Part shown: in pieces, positions 20,799-31,994 of the stretch
Layout of the letters: every line of letters starts with the position of its first letter
Position numbering within the stretch: the first letter of the stretch is position 1
Assembly (NCBI GenBank): GCA_022559985.1
Contig: JAFJTR010000003.1
Coordinates: forward strand, 372,001-436,000
DNA length: 64,000 nucleotides
DNA from: Parastagonospora avenae f. sp. tritici 18332-5
Taxonomy: Eukaryota; Ascomycota; Dothideomycetes; Pleosporales; Phaeosphaeriaceae
Direction of reading: 5' to 3'
The notes under the pieces: generated by a model
Databases searched by the model: none
Told to the model about the DNA's origin: nothing
What the model saw: only the letters and a program-made list of their open reading frames with translations
Program-made: the position numbers and the translations under genes

Positions 20799-21066
20799 TT
20801 AGTTCATGACGTTGTGCGTCGGGAGTAGCGATGGGTGAAGTCTGTCTCGAGCATGGCGAAGCTGGGGGATGGAGAGGGCGGTGGTGAGAGATGCGAGCAC
20901 GTTTCTGGCGTCTGTGAGCATGTTAGTGATGGTCCTTGCTCGATACTGTTATACCCACGGAGCATGCGGAATCTGAGCGTTTCCGGGCCTGCGCTTGAAG
21001 AGCCTGCGCTTCGTACGTGTATGTGATGCGCAGCAGATCGTGGATGGTAAGGCAAGTCGTCGACAT
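20799..21066 (-). CDS. Small two-exon helical protein, unknown
   Basis: Exons 21066-20955 and 20911-20799 give 74 residues. The 43-nt intron has donor GTATAA, a strong CACTAAC branch and CACAG acceptor, and joins in phase 1. The protein starts MSTTCLTIHDLL and is helical throughout, with TYEAQALQAQARKR in exon 1 and DARNVLASLTTALS and LRHARDRLHPSLL in exon 2. It may be complete, or it may be the 3' end of the broken gene lying upstream at 21437-21949, whose last piece ends with a GTGAGT donor in phase 0. No family is recognised. Confidence 0.42.
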
Positions 21067-21436
21067 TTTGATGCAGCTCTTCCTTTTCTTAATCCCTAAC
21101 TTACGTCGCCCACTCGTCTTTATATCTCCACTCGTAACCTTCCCGCTGCTGCGTGCTCACAAATATCCTCGCCGTGGTTGGTCCGAAATCGCTTACTCAG
21201 ACAGCCTGGTAGCACGCAACTTGCAAGTTTGGCAGGGCAATGAAGGGAGCAAGTAGAGATAAATACGCTCATGACGGATATTTCCTCCGTCATTTTATAT
21301 GTATGTGGCATGCGAACGACCCCTCACACCACGAGGCCCGCGTGCATATGCATGTCTTACGCCCATTCATAGCCCACGTCTCAGTCGGCGTTTATGCAGC
21401 CCGACTGCTCGGGAGAGGGGGTCTGTGCCTACTCAC

Positions 21437-21949
21437 GTCCGCGACGCCCGCTGCACACTTCAACGGACTTTGAAATAATCTCGATCTGAGTCGGCCGAGA
21501 GGCCTCTTTGGAAGCCACGAGTTGCTGGACCCTGGAGATGGCGAGGTCGGAGATGAGTTGCTATAGCCGGAATGTCCGGGGTCGGGGGCGTGGAAACGCC
21601 GAGACGGAGAATTTGGAAAGGGATGCAGCAGTTCGGAGAGCGTAAGGGACGATCGTGGTTTCATTGCTTCTTCATAACTCGCGATGAAACTTTGCATCTG
21701 ACTGCTGGTGATGCAGAGGATCTAGTAGAGACTTGCTTGCCTTGCGTTGCTCCCAGCGCGATCAGCACGCCTTTGCCATCAAACACATGGACTTCTGCTG
21801 TCTCCAAATCCTGGTCTGCTATATCGCCCTGCTTCAGCAATTGTAGGTGAAGTGATCTCTCCTAGCGAGCTATTCACCGGTACCGCTTCGTAAACCAGCA
21901 AACCTCTCTTCACACCTGTGATCCACACGATGCCACCCCCGGGATTGTT
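21437..21949 (-). pseudogene. Broken gene relic with a frameshift, 5' truncated
   Basis: Protein-like sequence opens right after an in-frame TAG (21950-21952): NNPGGGIVWITGVKRGLLVYEAVPV, then SPTIAE. The sense then moves to another frame, reading LETAEVHVFDGKGVLIALG. Removing one base of the GGG run at 21827-21829 (+ strand CCC) would restore a single frame. A third piece, 21697-21437, starts MQSFIASYEEAMK, is Ser/Pro-rich, and ends at a good GTGAGT donor. No start codon is available because the transporter 3' end lies immediately upstream. Product unknown. Confidence 0.42.
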
Positions 21950-22172
21950 CTAATCACTGGTCACGGTCGGAGTGCCAACATTAGATAAACGAATAGGGTG
22001 AACTTAAAAGACACAAGAAAGGAAAACTACATCGAATGCCACGAGGACCCAACAACAGGTCTCAACAAGTCTCCTCGCCGCCTGAGTATCTATATCTAGA
22101 TCTTACTCCAGCCAATCTACAACAAAAACTTTTGGGAACAAACAATCTAAAGCAAGCAACACTTCCACACGG

Positions 22173-23814
22173 TCAACCATCCGTACTCGGCAACTGATCC
22201 TGCACCCTCCTCAAAAGCGGCACCCGCTCCGCATCCACAAGCTCGCCATCATTCTTTGGATCTGGGTACTTCATCTTGATCCAATCGCCTCCCGCAACCT
22301 TGCTGACCCTCCACGTCCCCGCCTCACCCGCCTCCTTGAAGAAGTCCTGATTCTCCTCGAAACTCCGCCCACCCGTCTCCGGCAGGTACAAGTACGTCCA
22401 CAGACCCGCAACCGCATTCGTGCCCGCGAAGACAAGGAAGATGAAGTACGACAAGTTATTGAACATGACAGGCGTGAGGAACGTAATTGCAAAGTTGGCC
22501 AGACCCCATATAATCACGGAAATGGCGGTGCCTTGAGCGCGGCATGTGGTGGGGAAGATTTCGGTCGGGATGAGCCAGACGGTTGCGAGCCAGCCGATGC
22601 CGAAAGCGCCGGTTGCGATGAAGAGGATCACGGTGCCGATGATGCCAGAGACGTACACGGGCATGTCGATTTTCGAGGAGTTTTCGGAGAGCCCGCCGAA
22701 GATGGTGAGGAGGGCGAAACACGCGGAGAGAATGATGGAGCCTTGGACGAGGAGGTGCCGGCGCCCGAGGACGTCGATTAGGATCCATGCGAATGTCATG
22801 AGGAAGAAGTAGGAGGTGTAGTTGCCGAGGGTGAGGTATTCGGCCATGCGGACGTCGAAGCCGAGAAGCTGATGGTAGTTAGCTCAGTACTTGGGTATGA
22901 TGCGCCGCAGAGGGACTTACTTCGAAGATCTGCGGCCCGTAAACCGACACAGCTCCATATCCTGTCAGTGCCTGATTAACCTGGCACATGATCGTAACCA
23001 TCGTAGGATGGAACTGCGCATGACTAGGCGTGACCATGTCCAAATAGCCCACCGACTCATCCTTCTCCTTCTCATGCTGCTCCAGCAAATCATCCAACTT
23101 CTCCTTGGCCTCGTCCCCATAAATTTCATCCAACGCCTCCTTCGCCTCGTCCTCCCTATTGTTGAAAATAAACCACCTCGGGCTCTCCGGCAGCGTGCCA
23201 ATCAGCGCCATCAACAGCACAGGATACACCTGCATGACGATAATCGGCGTCCGCCACGCCCACTGGCTCCACTTGCCTAGCGCAATCGTCACGCCCAGAT
23301 TGATGCCAAACGCCATGACCAGCCCGAAGATATTCGACTGGAATTCCTGCGCGAGGGCTTTTCCGCGCGAGTCGTCGGCACTTAATTCACTCGAATATGT
23401 CGGGATGACCGCGTCGATGCCGCCCACACCCAGGCCCATGATAACTCTTCCCACGAGCATGAGTGCGAGCCCGAGATTCGGGAATTTCATGCCCGCCACG
23501 AACATGATCAGATTGCCGAGACTGGCGCTCGCCAGGCTGAAGAAGATGCTCTTCTTGCGGCCGAGCTTGTCGGCGATTTTGGAGAAGAGCACGGCGCCCA
23601 CGGCGCAGCCGAGGTAGTATACTGCGACGATGACGCCGACCATAGGGCTTTCTTCCCAGAGGCCCATGGTCTTCAGATAGTCCTTGTTGGTGTTAATCAG
23701 GGACATCATCCCCTGGTCATATCCGTATAACGCAATCGCCGTGGCCGAGAACATGACGACGTGAGTTTGTTTGTCATTGTACGCCTGGCGGACGTGTTCT
23801 ACGAGGAACGACAT
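22173..23814 (-). CDS. MFS sugar/proton symporter
   Basis: Exons 23814-22921 and 22868-22173 give 529 residues; the 52-nt intron (GTAAGT donor, ACTGAGCTAAC branch region, CATCAG acceptor) joins in phase 0. Twelve membrane segments are expected. Family motifs seen are LGRKKS after TM2, GRVIMGLGVGG, PESPRW at the end of the first half, LGRR in the second half, and PETGGRSFEE after TM12. These place it in the sugar porter branch of the major facilitator superfamily, moving a hexose or polyol with protons across the plasma membrane. The substrate cannot be read from the sequence. The start is the ATG giving MSFLVEHV; codons before it in the open frame have no ATG. Confidence 0.92.
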
Positions 23815-24391
23815 GGCGGCGGCTGCAATTGCCCTCAGTTGAAAGCGTTTGCTCGAAAAAAGTGTCAAAAGAAGCGAACGAGGGTTGTTTCGTAGCTATT
23901 TACATGCTGACGCGCACTTGTATATGCCTCAAAACTACTGCAAAAAAGCCTTGGTCAGACGGTGGGTACAAGCGGCATGTCTCGTTGAAGTATGACGATG
24001 TTTGCAGCGGGAAGGGTTAAAGCTTAGCTCAGAGCGGTCTAGATGATCGGGTGTGTGCCCCACCTTATCGATCCCGCGTCTGTGCACGGCTTGTCGAACA
24101 TCTGACGATGGCATTACAAATGTGTGCTGAATCTTTCACAAGTGCAGAAGAAAATTGGATAGATCTCTGTCAAATTCATTGCTGAAAGGTATCTAGATCT
24201 CTCCATGTATTGCCTAGCCGCAATGGCTGAAGCAACGTGGCTCCATTTCCAGCATCTCCAAACTGCCTGTCTTCTCTGATCCTTGTCGATCGAGCCGTCT
24301 TCTCACCGTATCCTACGCCCTCGCCGCTGAGGAAGCCGTATCTCTAGCTGCAGTGAGCAGTGAGGAAGGCTTCAAGGCGTTGAGCATAGCC
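23815..24391. other. Intergenic region, no gene supported
   Basis: Between the transporter start and the 3' end of the repeat gene I see only short frames. It should contain the transporter promoter and the 3' flank of the repeat gene. Confidence 0.45.
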
Positions 24392-26948
24392 TTAATTTCC
24401 CGGATCACAGTACAACTCTCCATACTCCGCTCTCCTACAAAGTACTCCTGCTCCACAATAGGCAATCGTCTGCCACTGTCCCAAAGCATTGCAGACCATG
24501 ATCTTACCCTGGTCGGTATCCGGTATAAGCCAACAGTTGGATTCTCCTGGCTGGCATGCTTGTTGGACATCGGCAGAGCGTGCAGAGAAGATCGTAGTTC
24601 CGGATGAAGCCTTGTCGTCAAGTCGTCCCGCGCCGCAGTGCGCCTCGCCGTTGCTTCGAACATTGCATGTTGAAGCTCATTTGCACATCTCTCTCAGCTC
24701 CCAGAAACCCTTAGTATTGCAGACAAAAATCTCATTATCCCGGCATTGGTATTTGCCTATCGAGCAATAACGTCCTGCTGGGTTTGCTGGCGATTCGACA
24801 TCTGCAGAGCGTGCTGAAGATACCGCGGATCCGGAGGTCGCCTTATCGTCAGGTATCACGCTGCAGTACGCCTGGCCGTCAGGTCGAAAATTGCATCTCA
24901 GAGCCCCTTTGCACACCTTGCTCAGCTGCCAGAGACCCTGAGAATTGCAGACGAAGATCTCAGTGCCCTTCTTTCTGCACTCAAATGTGCCTGGTGAGCA
25001 ACCACGTGCTGCTGGCGATTCGACATCTGCAGAGCGTGCTGAAGATACCGCAGATCCGGATGTCGCCTTGTCGTCAAGCCTCGCGCTGCAGTGTGGTTGG
25101 CTGTTAGATCGAAGAATGCATCTTAAACCACCTTCGCACTTCTTGATCTGCATCCAGAAACCCTGAGCGTTGCAGGCAAAGATCTTAGTCCCCTCAATTC
25201 CACACTTGTATGTGCCTGGTGAGCAACCCAATGCTGTTGGGTCTGCCGAGCGTTCAGAAGAGATCGAGCGAGGAGCTTCGACAGCTACATCGTTACTCGT
25301 GATTTTGCGGACAAGCTTTTTCTCGCCAGCATTGAAGGTTCCGGCTTTTGGACTGCACTCGCAGTGAGGTTGCTCGTCGCCAGGAGGGTCGTAGCAGGTA
25401 TATGGTCCGCAACAATGGCTTGAGATTTGCCAGACGCCATTCACCCCGCAGACCAGGAGGTCTCCGCTGACGAAAGGTTGGCGGCATGAGAAGGTTCCTG
25501 GCGTACATTTGCGGCCAGGCTCACCATCTCCTAGAGATATATCCTTGATACCTCCAGGTACCTCTTCAATCACATCCTCGGCGCGATCCTGGAGTAGAGC
25601 TGGTGGAACGCCGGGTAGAGTTGTGCATTCGCATACGGCATAATGGCTGGGGATGGAGGAGCTCCTGCAGCTGTGGGGATTGTAAGTATGGGTATTTATC
25701 ATGAGATTTGTCCGGGATGGAACAATGGCGACTTACCAGCCATGATTTTCGCTTGTTTTTCCACAGTAGTTGAACCTCTCCCAGACACCACTCAGGTTGC
25801 AAACAATGACCCAGTCCCAGCCGGGCGTTTCGCAGAAAAACAGGCCAGGCGTGCACGGTTCGTTGCTCAATTCGGGCGTGGCTGAGGCAAGAGCATCAGG
25901 GGATCGCTTCTCAAGCGTTGTCGAGACAGTCGTTTCAGCCGTACTAGCATCAACAGCTACAGCATCTGCAGCCGCACTGACACCAGCAGGTGGAAACATA
26001 GGCGGACCTCCCGGAAGGCCTCGACAATCACACCAAGCATTGCCAGGCAACACCGCCCTACAGCATCCAAACCCCGTACTCGTCGTCCCGCAATCCGCAA
26101 CCAACTGCCATTGGAAATTCTGCGCGCAGATATACAAGCCCTTGAAGGCTATTTCATCGCACCAGTGAAGGCCAACGACACCGCAGGGTAGGTCGGCGGC
26201 AACGGTGCCGATGCTTCGATCTTCTACGAAGTTGGAGGGCCAGGGCGATGGCGAGGGTGATGGCGAAGGCGAGGCGGGACAGACGCAGTGCGCAACGCCG
26301 ATTTCTAGGCCGATCTGGTAACAGCTTTTGGTTGACTTTCCGCACTTCGCGGAGAGCACCCACAAGTTGTGGGCATCGCATACGTAGACGTCTCCGTTGA
26401 GGCATCCGTAATGACCGGGACAGTAGCAGTACTGCTTCTCCTTGGGCGTTTCTTCGGCGGGGACAATGGTTGTGGTAGTGTCGGCGTTCTCGCGAGGAGC
26501 GTTTCCTTTGGGTGTGGCATCCAGCTTCACGGACTGATCACGGCAGTCGCACCTGTGGTTGGGACTGGATACGGTTCCGTCTGGCCCTTTGCAGCCGTAA
26601 AATCGTAAGCATCTGATCTTGCTGTTTTTCAGCATCTATGTCGTCGACTTACCAGGTATAACCTTTGTCACTGCCACAATATGCGGATAGGTCCCATTCG
26701 CCTTGTGCGTTACATACGCGAAGCCATTCATTGCTCATAGGGTGGCAATCGTGATGTCCGGGCGTACAAGGCGCTTCCAATCCACGATCAATCTGCTGTG
26801 ATTCTGTTAGCTGTGAACAGAGGTTGATGGCGCAAGCACTGAGAGATCGAAACACAGAAAGAATCAAAAGCTGAGCAAGGATGACATTTATTCCATCTTG
26901 ATTGTATGAATGTATCCGGCTCGAGCTACTAGACTCTGACGAGCGCAT
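24392..26948 (-). pseudogene. Cysteine-rich secreted repeat protein, nine modules, interrupted by one TGA
   Basis: Three exons, 26948-26653, 26594-25737 and 25670-24392, make a frame of 810 codons with consistent phase-2 junctions. An N-terminal hydrophobic stretch (VILAQLLILSVF) resembles a signal sequence, preceded by an odd Ser-rich extension. Nine modules of about 45-60 residues follow, each with C-x-PG-x3-C, a V-C-N core, G-x-W and further cysteines ending HC or HC-x-C. A Ser-Pro repeat links modules 2 and 3. In module 8 an in-frame TGA (24677-24679) replaces the Gly found in its sisters; the frame then continues 94 codons through module 9. The exon 2 acceptor that homology predicts reads GG instead of AG. 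Probably an extracellular or wall protein, now disabled; readthrough is the alternative. Confidence 0.6.
24560..25290 (-). repeat. Tandem ~225-231-bp coding repeats
   Basis: Four in-frame copies of a 75-77-codon unit lie in exon 3 of the cysteine-rich repeat gene. Two copies, starting near 24791 and 25016, are nearly identical over their first ~60 bp and exactly 225 bp apart. The others are more diverged. Recent tandem duplication is the simplest explanation. Confidence 0.8.
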
Positions 26949-27124
26949 ACAGGCAAGTTGTGAGCCTCAACACTGATATAGCACTTGCACTGAGCAGTGT
27001 GTGGGTTGTCTCGTGAAGACTCGCAAACGACAATCATGGAGCTCTCATCGCGACACGACTGATGACCCCATGAACTTTTGGGGCAAGACCCTTAGGTAGG
27101 TGCGCTAGCGAGAACAGCAGACTC

Positions 27125-27929
27125 TCACATGTGGAATGAACGTACCTTGGGAGGAACCGGAACATCAGCCACAAACGTCTTCCCGCCATCCTTTTTGCAG
27201 CAGGCACAGTCGTCGCGACATGAGTAACCTTTCAAGCACCAGTCTCCCGGCTTGACGGCGCAGAAACCATAGTTGCAGCTCATTTTTCCTCGATGATCGT
27301 TCGAGCATTCGTAGGTCTCTTTCTCGGCTGCATCAAGTGTAGATTCGTCGCGACGAGATTTGGAACGCGAAATCTGTCTGCAGGAAGCGCCTGTCTTGAA
27401 CTCTTCGCAACTATGCTGGCAGCTGGCGACTTTGGGACCACATCGAGGGACGTCTTCGCGCTGAAGAGAGCACTCCAAGATATGTTTGACGCGGCATTTG
27501 AATCTGCAGAGGCTGTGTTAGATATGGGTATCGGATGAGTATGAGATTGTCGACTTACACGGTAGTACCGTAGTTGTTGAAGTCATACTCCTCTTGAAGA
27601 GTGGCCTCGTCGGCGGCGCGTGCCTCATCAGGAGCTCTGTAAACACACGCCGCACCATTGCCGGTGTCGAAGCAGCCATTGGAACAGCTCTCAACCCAAG
27701 CGCAGTCGGTACCAGCGGCGTTGCAGTGCTCGATGTTCGTGCCAGTGCAGCTACACCAAACGATTAGTGGGATGCACGAGCAACTCCGGGTTCGGGTCAC
27801 TTACATGTACTTGCGAGAGGCGTCGTTGTCCCACGTAACTCGAAGCTCGCCACGAGCCTCAGCAGTTGCAGCTGCCGCAAACCCCGCAAGGCCGACGAGC
27901 CCAGCGAGGGCGACCTGGAGTAGCTTCAT
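27125..27929 (-). CDS. Secreted cysteine-rich protein, three exons
   Basis: Exons 27929-27805, 27750-27559 and 27503-27125 give 231 residues, with both introns (53 and 55 nt, GTAAGT donors, CACTAATC and TCTAACAC branches) in phase 2. Residues 1-22 are a clear signal peptide ending AAAATA. The rest carries many cysteines, including SCSNGCF, CQHSCEEF and the tight DWCLKGYSCRDDCACC near the C-terminus. Exon 3 may end at the TGA at 27125 or splice again, since a GTACGT donor lies seven codons before the stop. It lies just upstream of the nine-module gene on the same strand. It is likely extracellular; the family is not recognised. Confidence 0.7.
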
Positions 27930-28574
27930 TGAAGCGAGTGAGTTGCAAGCTAAATAGCAAGCAGTGACGGTGTGAAGAGAATGTGTGTGGAAGAGATGAA
28001 TATGAGGAGAGAGTGTAGAAGAGGAGGTTTGCCTCGTCGAGGCGATGCTATATACCCAGGCCGCACGGCAGGAGCGTTTGCCTTCCCCACATGTTGAGGT
28101 GAGAGAGTGGTTGTTTGAAGCCCGTGCTGAGGCGGGCGGTGGATATGAGGGCAGGAGCGGTCGGTAGCAGAGACAAGCGTTTGTGTTAGGAGTCTTGAGC
28201 GGTGTATTTGGTATGGCAAAGGTATGACGAAGAGCTTGGGGTAAGAGCATCGTCCGTCCTCTCGCAGTTGGTGTGTGCGTGCTCGACAGGCAAACATGTA
28301 GCTCTCTGATCATACCTGAAGATGCGTCGGATCAGCTTGAATGGATACGCCAAGGCAAATACATCGAAGTCATTGGAAGCATGAAGAGGTTGCAGGATGT
28401 CAATGAATACTTTTAGAAGGAACGCCAGAGTGCCACACCAAAAAATCATAATCTAATCGAGCTTTTGTCTTCAACAGCTCTACAAACAAGCTCGTCTATA
28501 AACGCCACAGCAATGCAAAAGTCTAAGACGTGATATCATGCTTTGAACCCAGATGCCCATCCAACAAAATCTGT
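27930..28574. other. Intergenic region, no gene supported
   Basis: Holds the 5' region of the cysteine-rich secreted gene and the 3' flank of the EF-3 gene. The 170-codon frame running upstream of the secreted protein's ATG is not protein-like. Confidence 0.45.
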
Positions 28575-31500
28575 CTATTCAGCTTCATCGTCCGTGTTGG
28601 GAGGTTGCGGTGTGCCCTGTGATAGTTGTTAGTATCAATATGCTCAGATCAGAAGATGGAGCAAACATACCTTAGGGCTGTTCAACCACTCAATGTACCT
28701 CATTCTCCTCCTCACCTCGCGCTCCTTCTGCTGCGCGCGGGTCATCTTCTTCTTCTTCTTAGCGCGGAACTTCATGTCGTCCTTGTTGCCCTCGGCATCA
28801 CTCATGTTGGGTGTGCCAGTCGTGCTAGGCGCAGCGGAGCTAACATTGCTGCTAACATTCGACGAACCAGGTCGGGAGTCTTCAAAGCGGTCCATGTTGA
28901 CAGCGAGATGACCCTTGTGGGCCACGCGTCCATCGGCAACGTGCCATTGCTCGGGACACAGCGCACCAACAAACTCTTCGTTATGGGAAATCATAATGAC
29001 ACCGCCCTTGTAGTCGCGAATAGCGACCGCAAGACCACCGAGAGAGTCACGGTCCAAGAAATTGGTAGGCTCGTCGAGGACTAGGAGATGGGGGTTGTTC
29101 CACATAGCACCGGCGAGCACGACCTTGACTTTCTGACCTCCAGAGAGACCAGAAATTTCGTTGTGGTTGGCGATCTCAGGGTCCATGCCGAGATCCTCAA
29201 AGTGCTTGGAGATGACCTTGGGCTCAAGGACACGGTAACCCAGACCTTCACGAGAAGACTCATGGTCGTCGAACTCCTGGATGAGTTTAGAGAAACCGCG
29301 CTCGAGCAGGGTCTCACGGGAGATCATCGTGTTATACTTGGGCAACATGTGCATCCACTTGACCTCATACTGGAAAGACTTCTTATACTTTTGACGACCG
29401 ATGAGTGCTTCGATTCTTCGCGGGCCGCTGCCATCACCAATGTCAATGGGAGTGTCCATCTGCTTCTTGTCTTCTTCGGTGAGCACACGAGTCTGCTTCA
29501 TAAGCACCTCGCGATCGTCGCCGTTGGCGTAACGCCACTGCAAGTACTGGTTAGGTGTCTTCTCCATGTGCATCTCAACGTGCTCTAGGGCGTGCTGCTT
29601 GATGTACCCAATACGCAAGTTAGGGTGCTTCTCGACCTTGCCCTCCTGCGGAGTGACTTCACCAGTCAGGATCTTGATGAGCGTTGATTTACCGGCACCA
29701 TTGGCACCGATGATAGCAACACGCGACGAGAGAGACAAATTGCAGTTCGCATCGAAGAGCGATGGCTTTGACGAGCCAGGGTAAGTGTATGTGCAGTTGG
29801 TCATGCGCAGAATGGAGCGAGTGTTTGACTTAACACCAGTAAGGATACCGGGAGGAGGGAACTTAAACTGTACTTGGGATGAAGTCAAGGTGTAGTAGCT
29901 GCTGGCTTCGGGCTTGACACGAACGAAGTCTGCGAGGTTACCCTTGTAGCATACCAGCTTCTTTTGCTCGTAGTGGTAGATGTCTGTGCACACCTCATCA
30001 AGGAAACCAGAGTCGTGAGATACGATCAAACTGGTGATCTCGGTGTGCTTCTTCAAGTACTCCTGCAGCCAGGCAACATTGGCAACGTCCAAGTGATTGG
30101 TAGGTTCGTCCAGAAGCAGTACATCAGCACGCATCAACATGGCTCTGGCCAAAGCCAACTTCATCTTCCATCCTCCAGACAGAGAGCCAACCTTGTTGGA
30201 CTGTCTGCCCTCGGGACCGGATGTGAAACCGACCTCTTCTAGGACCTCAATGATGCGGTCCCTGCTCTCATCCTTGAACCTGGGGTCGCTGGAGATGTAC
30301 TCGAGGATGGTGAGATCCGCGTTCTCGCCCTGGTTGTGTTCGACAAAGCACGTCTTGACGACGTCTTGGGACGGGTATCCCTCCAGCTTTCCGTCCGCCA
30401 TACTGCGCATGAGGGTGGACTTTCCAGCACCGTTGCGACCACAGAGACCATAGCGATGACCCTTGAGGAGACGCAGGTTGGTGTGCGAAAGGAGCAGCAT
30501 ACCACCGTAACCGAGCGAGAATGTTGCATTGACGATCTCGGTCTCGCCCTCCTCAATCTCGGCAGGCATACCGAATTTGCGGTGATCCTCGTCGAGGTAG
30601 AACTTGTGGACTGCCTCGGCGACCTTCTCGGCGTCTCCGGGGTTCATCAGAGGCTCCAGGTAGGGGGTGATGAGCTGGGGAATGCGCGCAATCTCGCGCT
30701 GGTTGATGTCCTCGGCGATCATCTCTGAAATGTAGGCCTTTGTAGGCGCCCAGACTTCGGCATCTCCAGGGAAGTTGTTCAAGTTGCCGACAGCGTTGAT
30801 CTGCTGTGTAATGACATTGGAGACGTCAGTCGGCTCCATCCTGGCAATGGCACCGCTGTCAACGTTACCGCCCTTGTCCGCGATGGCTGCCTCAATAACA
30901 GCCAGCGCGCGTGCACCGATCTCACGCACCTCGGGGAGAGATGCACGATCCTGCACGGCCTTGACACCTGGCTTCAGCTTGGGCAAGAATGCGCGAGCCT
31001 CAACGGGGTCGTGGACGAGCTTGGTCAAGTTCTCGACGACGACCACGGTCTGGCGGGTCACCTCCTGGGTGGTTGTGGGGGTGTTCAGAGATCGCTCGAG
31101 CAGAGGAGTGACCATGGCGAGGACGGGCGAAGTGACAATCGCGACGAAGGTGGTCTGCGACAGGGCGTGGATGGCCTTCTGCAGGCTCTGTGTCGAGGGG
31201 TCCTCGATGGCCTGGACCAGCAGCGGTATCCGGGGCGCAATGTCGTCGTTCTGGAGGAGTGTGGTGAGGCTGTTCATCGACTTGAGAGCCTGCTTTGCGA
31301 CCTCGGACTTGAGGTCGTGCATGCCGTTCTCGACCACGGGGATGAGGCGCTCGAGCTTCTTGCCCATGGACTCGCGCAGGATGTCCTTCTCCTTCTCGAC
31401 CTCGAGGCTCTCCATGCCCATCTTGGCCTTGTCAGCCATGCGGCCGATGAGCTCAAAGGCGCCCACAGCGCCCTGCCACTTGCCCGACTTCTTGCCCAGG

Positions 31501-31994
31501 TACTTGATGAGCACGGGGAGAAGACCGACGACCTTGGCTTCGGCGGACAGGTTGTCGAAGAGCGCATCGAGCGCATACTTGGCCGACTCCTTGACGGAGC
31601 CAGTCTTGTCCGCCAGCGCATCGAGCACCGTCGGCACGAGCGTCTCCTCCTGCACCAGGAAGATGACCTCGCCGAGTTTCTGCGTGCGCGGGAAGCGCTC
31701 GAACAGCGCCCCGAGCGCGTTCATGGCGCCCTCGCGCTTCACCGCATCCTTCTTGTTGTTGGCGGCCTTCTTGATCTCGTCGATGATGCCGTAGCCGTGC
31801 AGGCCGCGGAAGCCTACTGAGTTCTGGAGGAGGGTAGTGAGGGCGTAGGCGGCGTCGACCGAGGCGTGTGACGTCTTCGCCGACAGAATGCTGGTGAGAA
31901 AAGCTGACACATCGTCCGCTGAGGGAGCCGGAGCGGCGCCAGCCTTGTCGACGACGATCGCAGGAGCCATGGGGGGCGACTCAGAGTGTGGCAT
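28575..31994 (-). CDS. TEF3: Translation elongation factor 3 (ABC-F-type ATPase)
   Basis: Exons 31994-28671 and 28616-28575 give about 1121 residues; the 54-nt intron (GTATGT..CACAG with a TACTAAC branch) adds the final 13 residues. EF-3 is a fungal ATPase that helps release deacyl-tRNA from the ribosomal E site. The order is N-terminal HEAT repeats (about 30-330), a four-helix region, then two ABC domains. Walker A motifs GRNGAGKST (near 517) and GANGAGKST (near 763), signatures LSGGW and LSGGQ, and two LLLDEPTN/LVLDEPTN Walker B sites are visible. A chromodomain-type insert lies in the second ABC domain, and a Lys-rich tail follows. A second ATG at 31970 (MAPAIVV) could be the real start, giving 1113 residues. 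Length exceeds yeast EF-3 (1044). Confidence 0.97.

Noticed and set aside
30775..31820. Long + frames (339 and 269 codons) antisense to EF-3
   Set aside because: They are shadows of the strongly conserved EF-3 coding strand, and their residues show no domain features.
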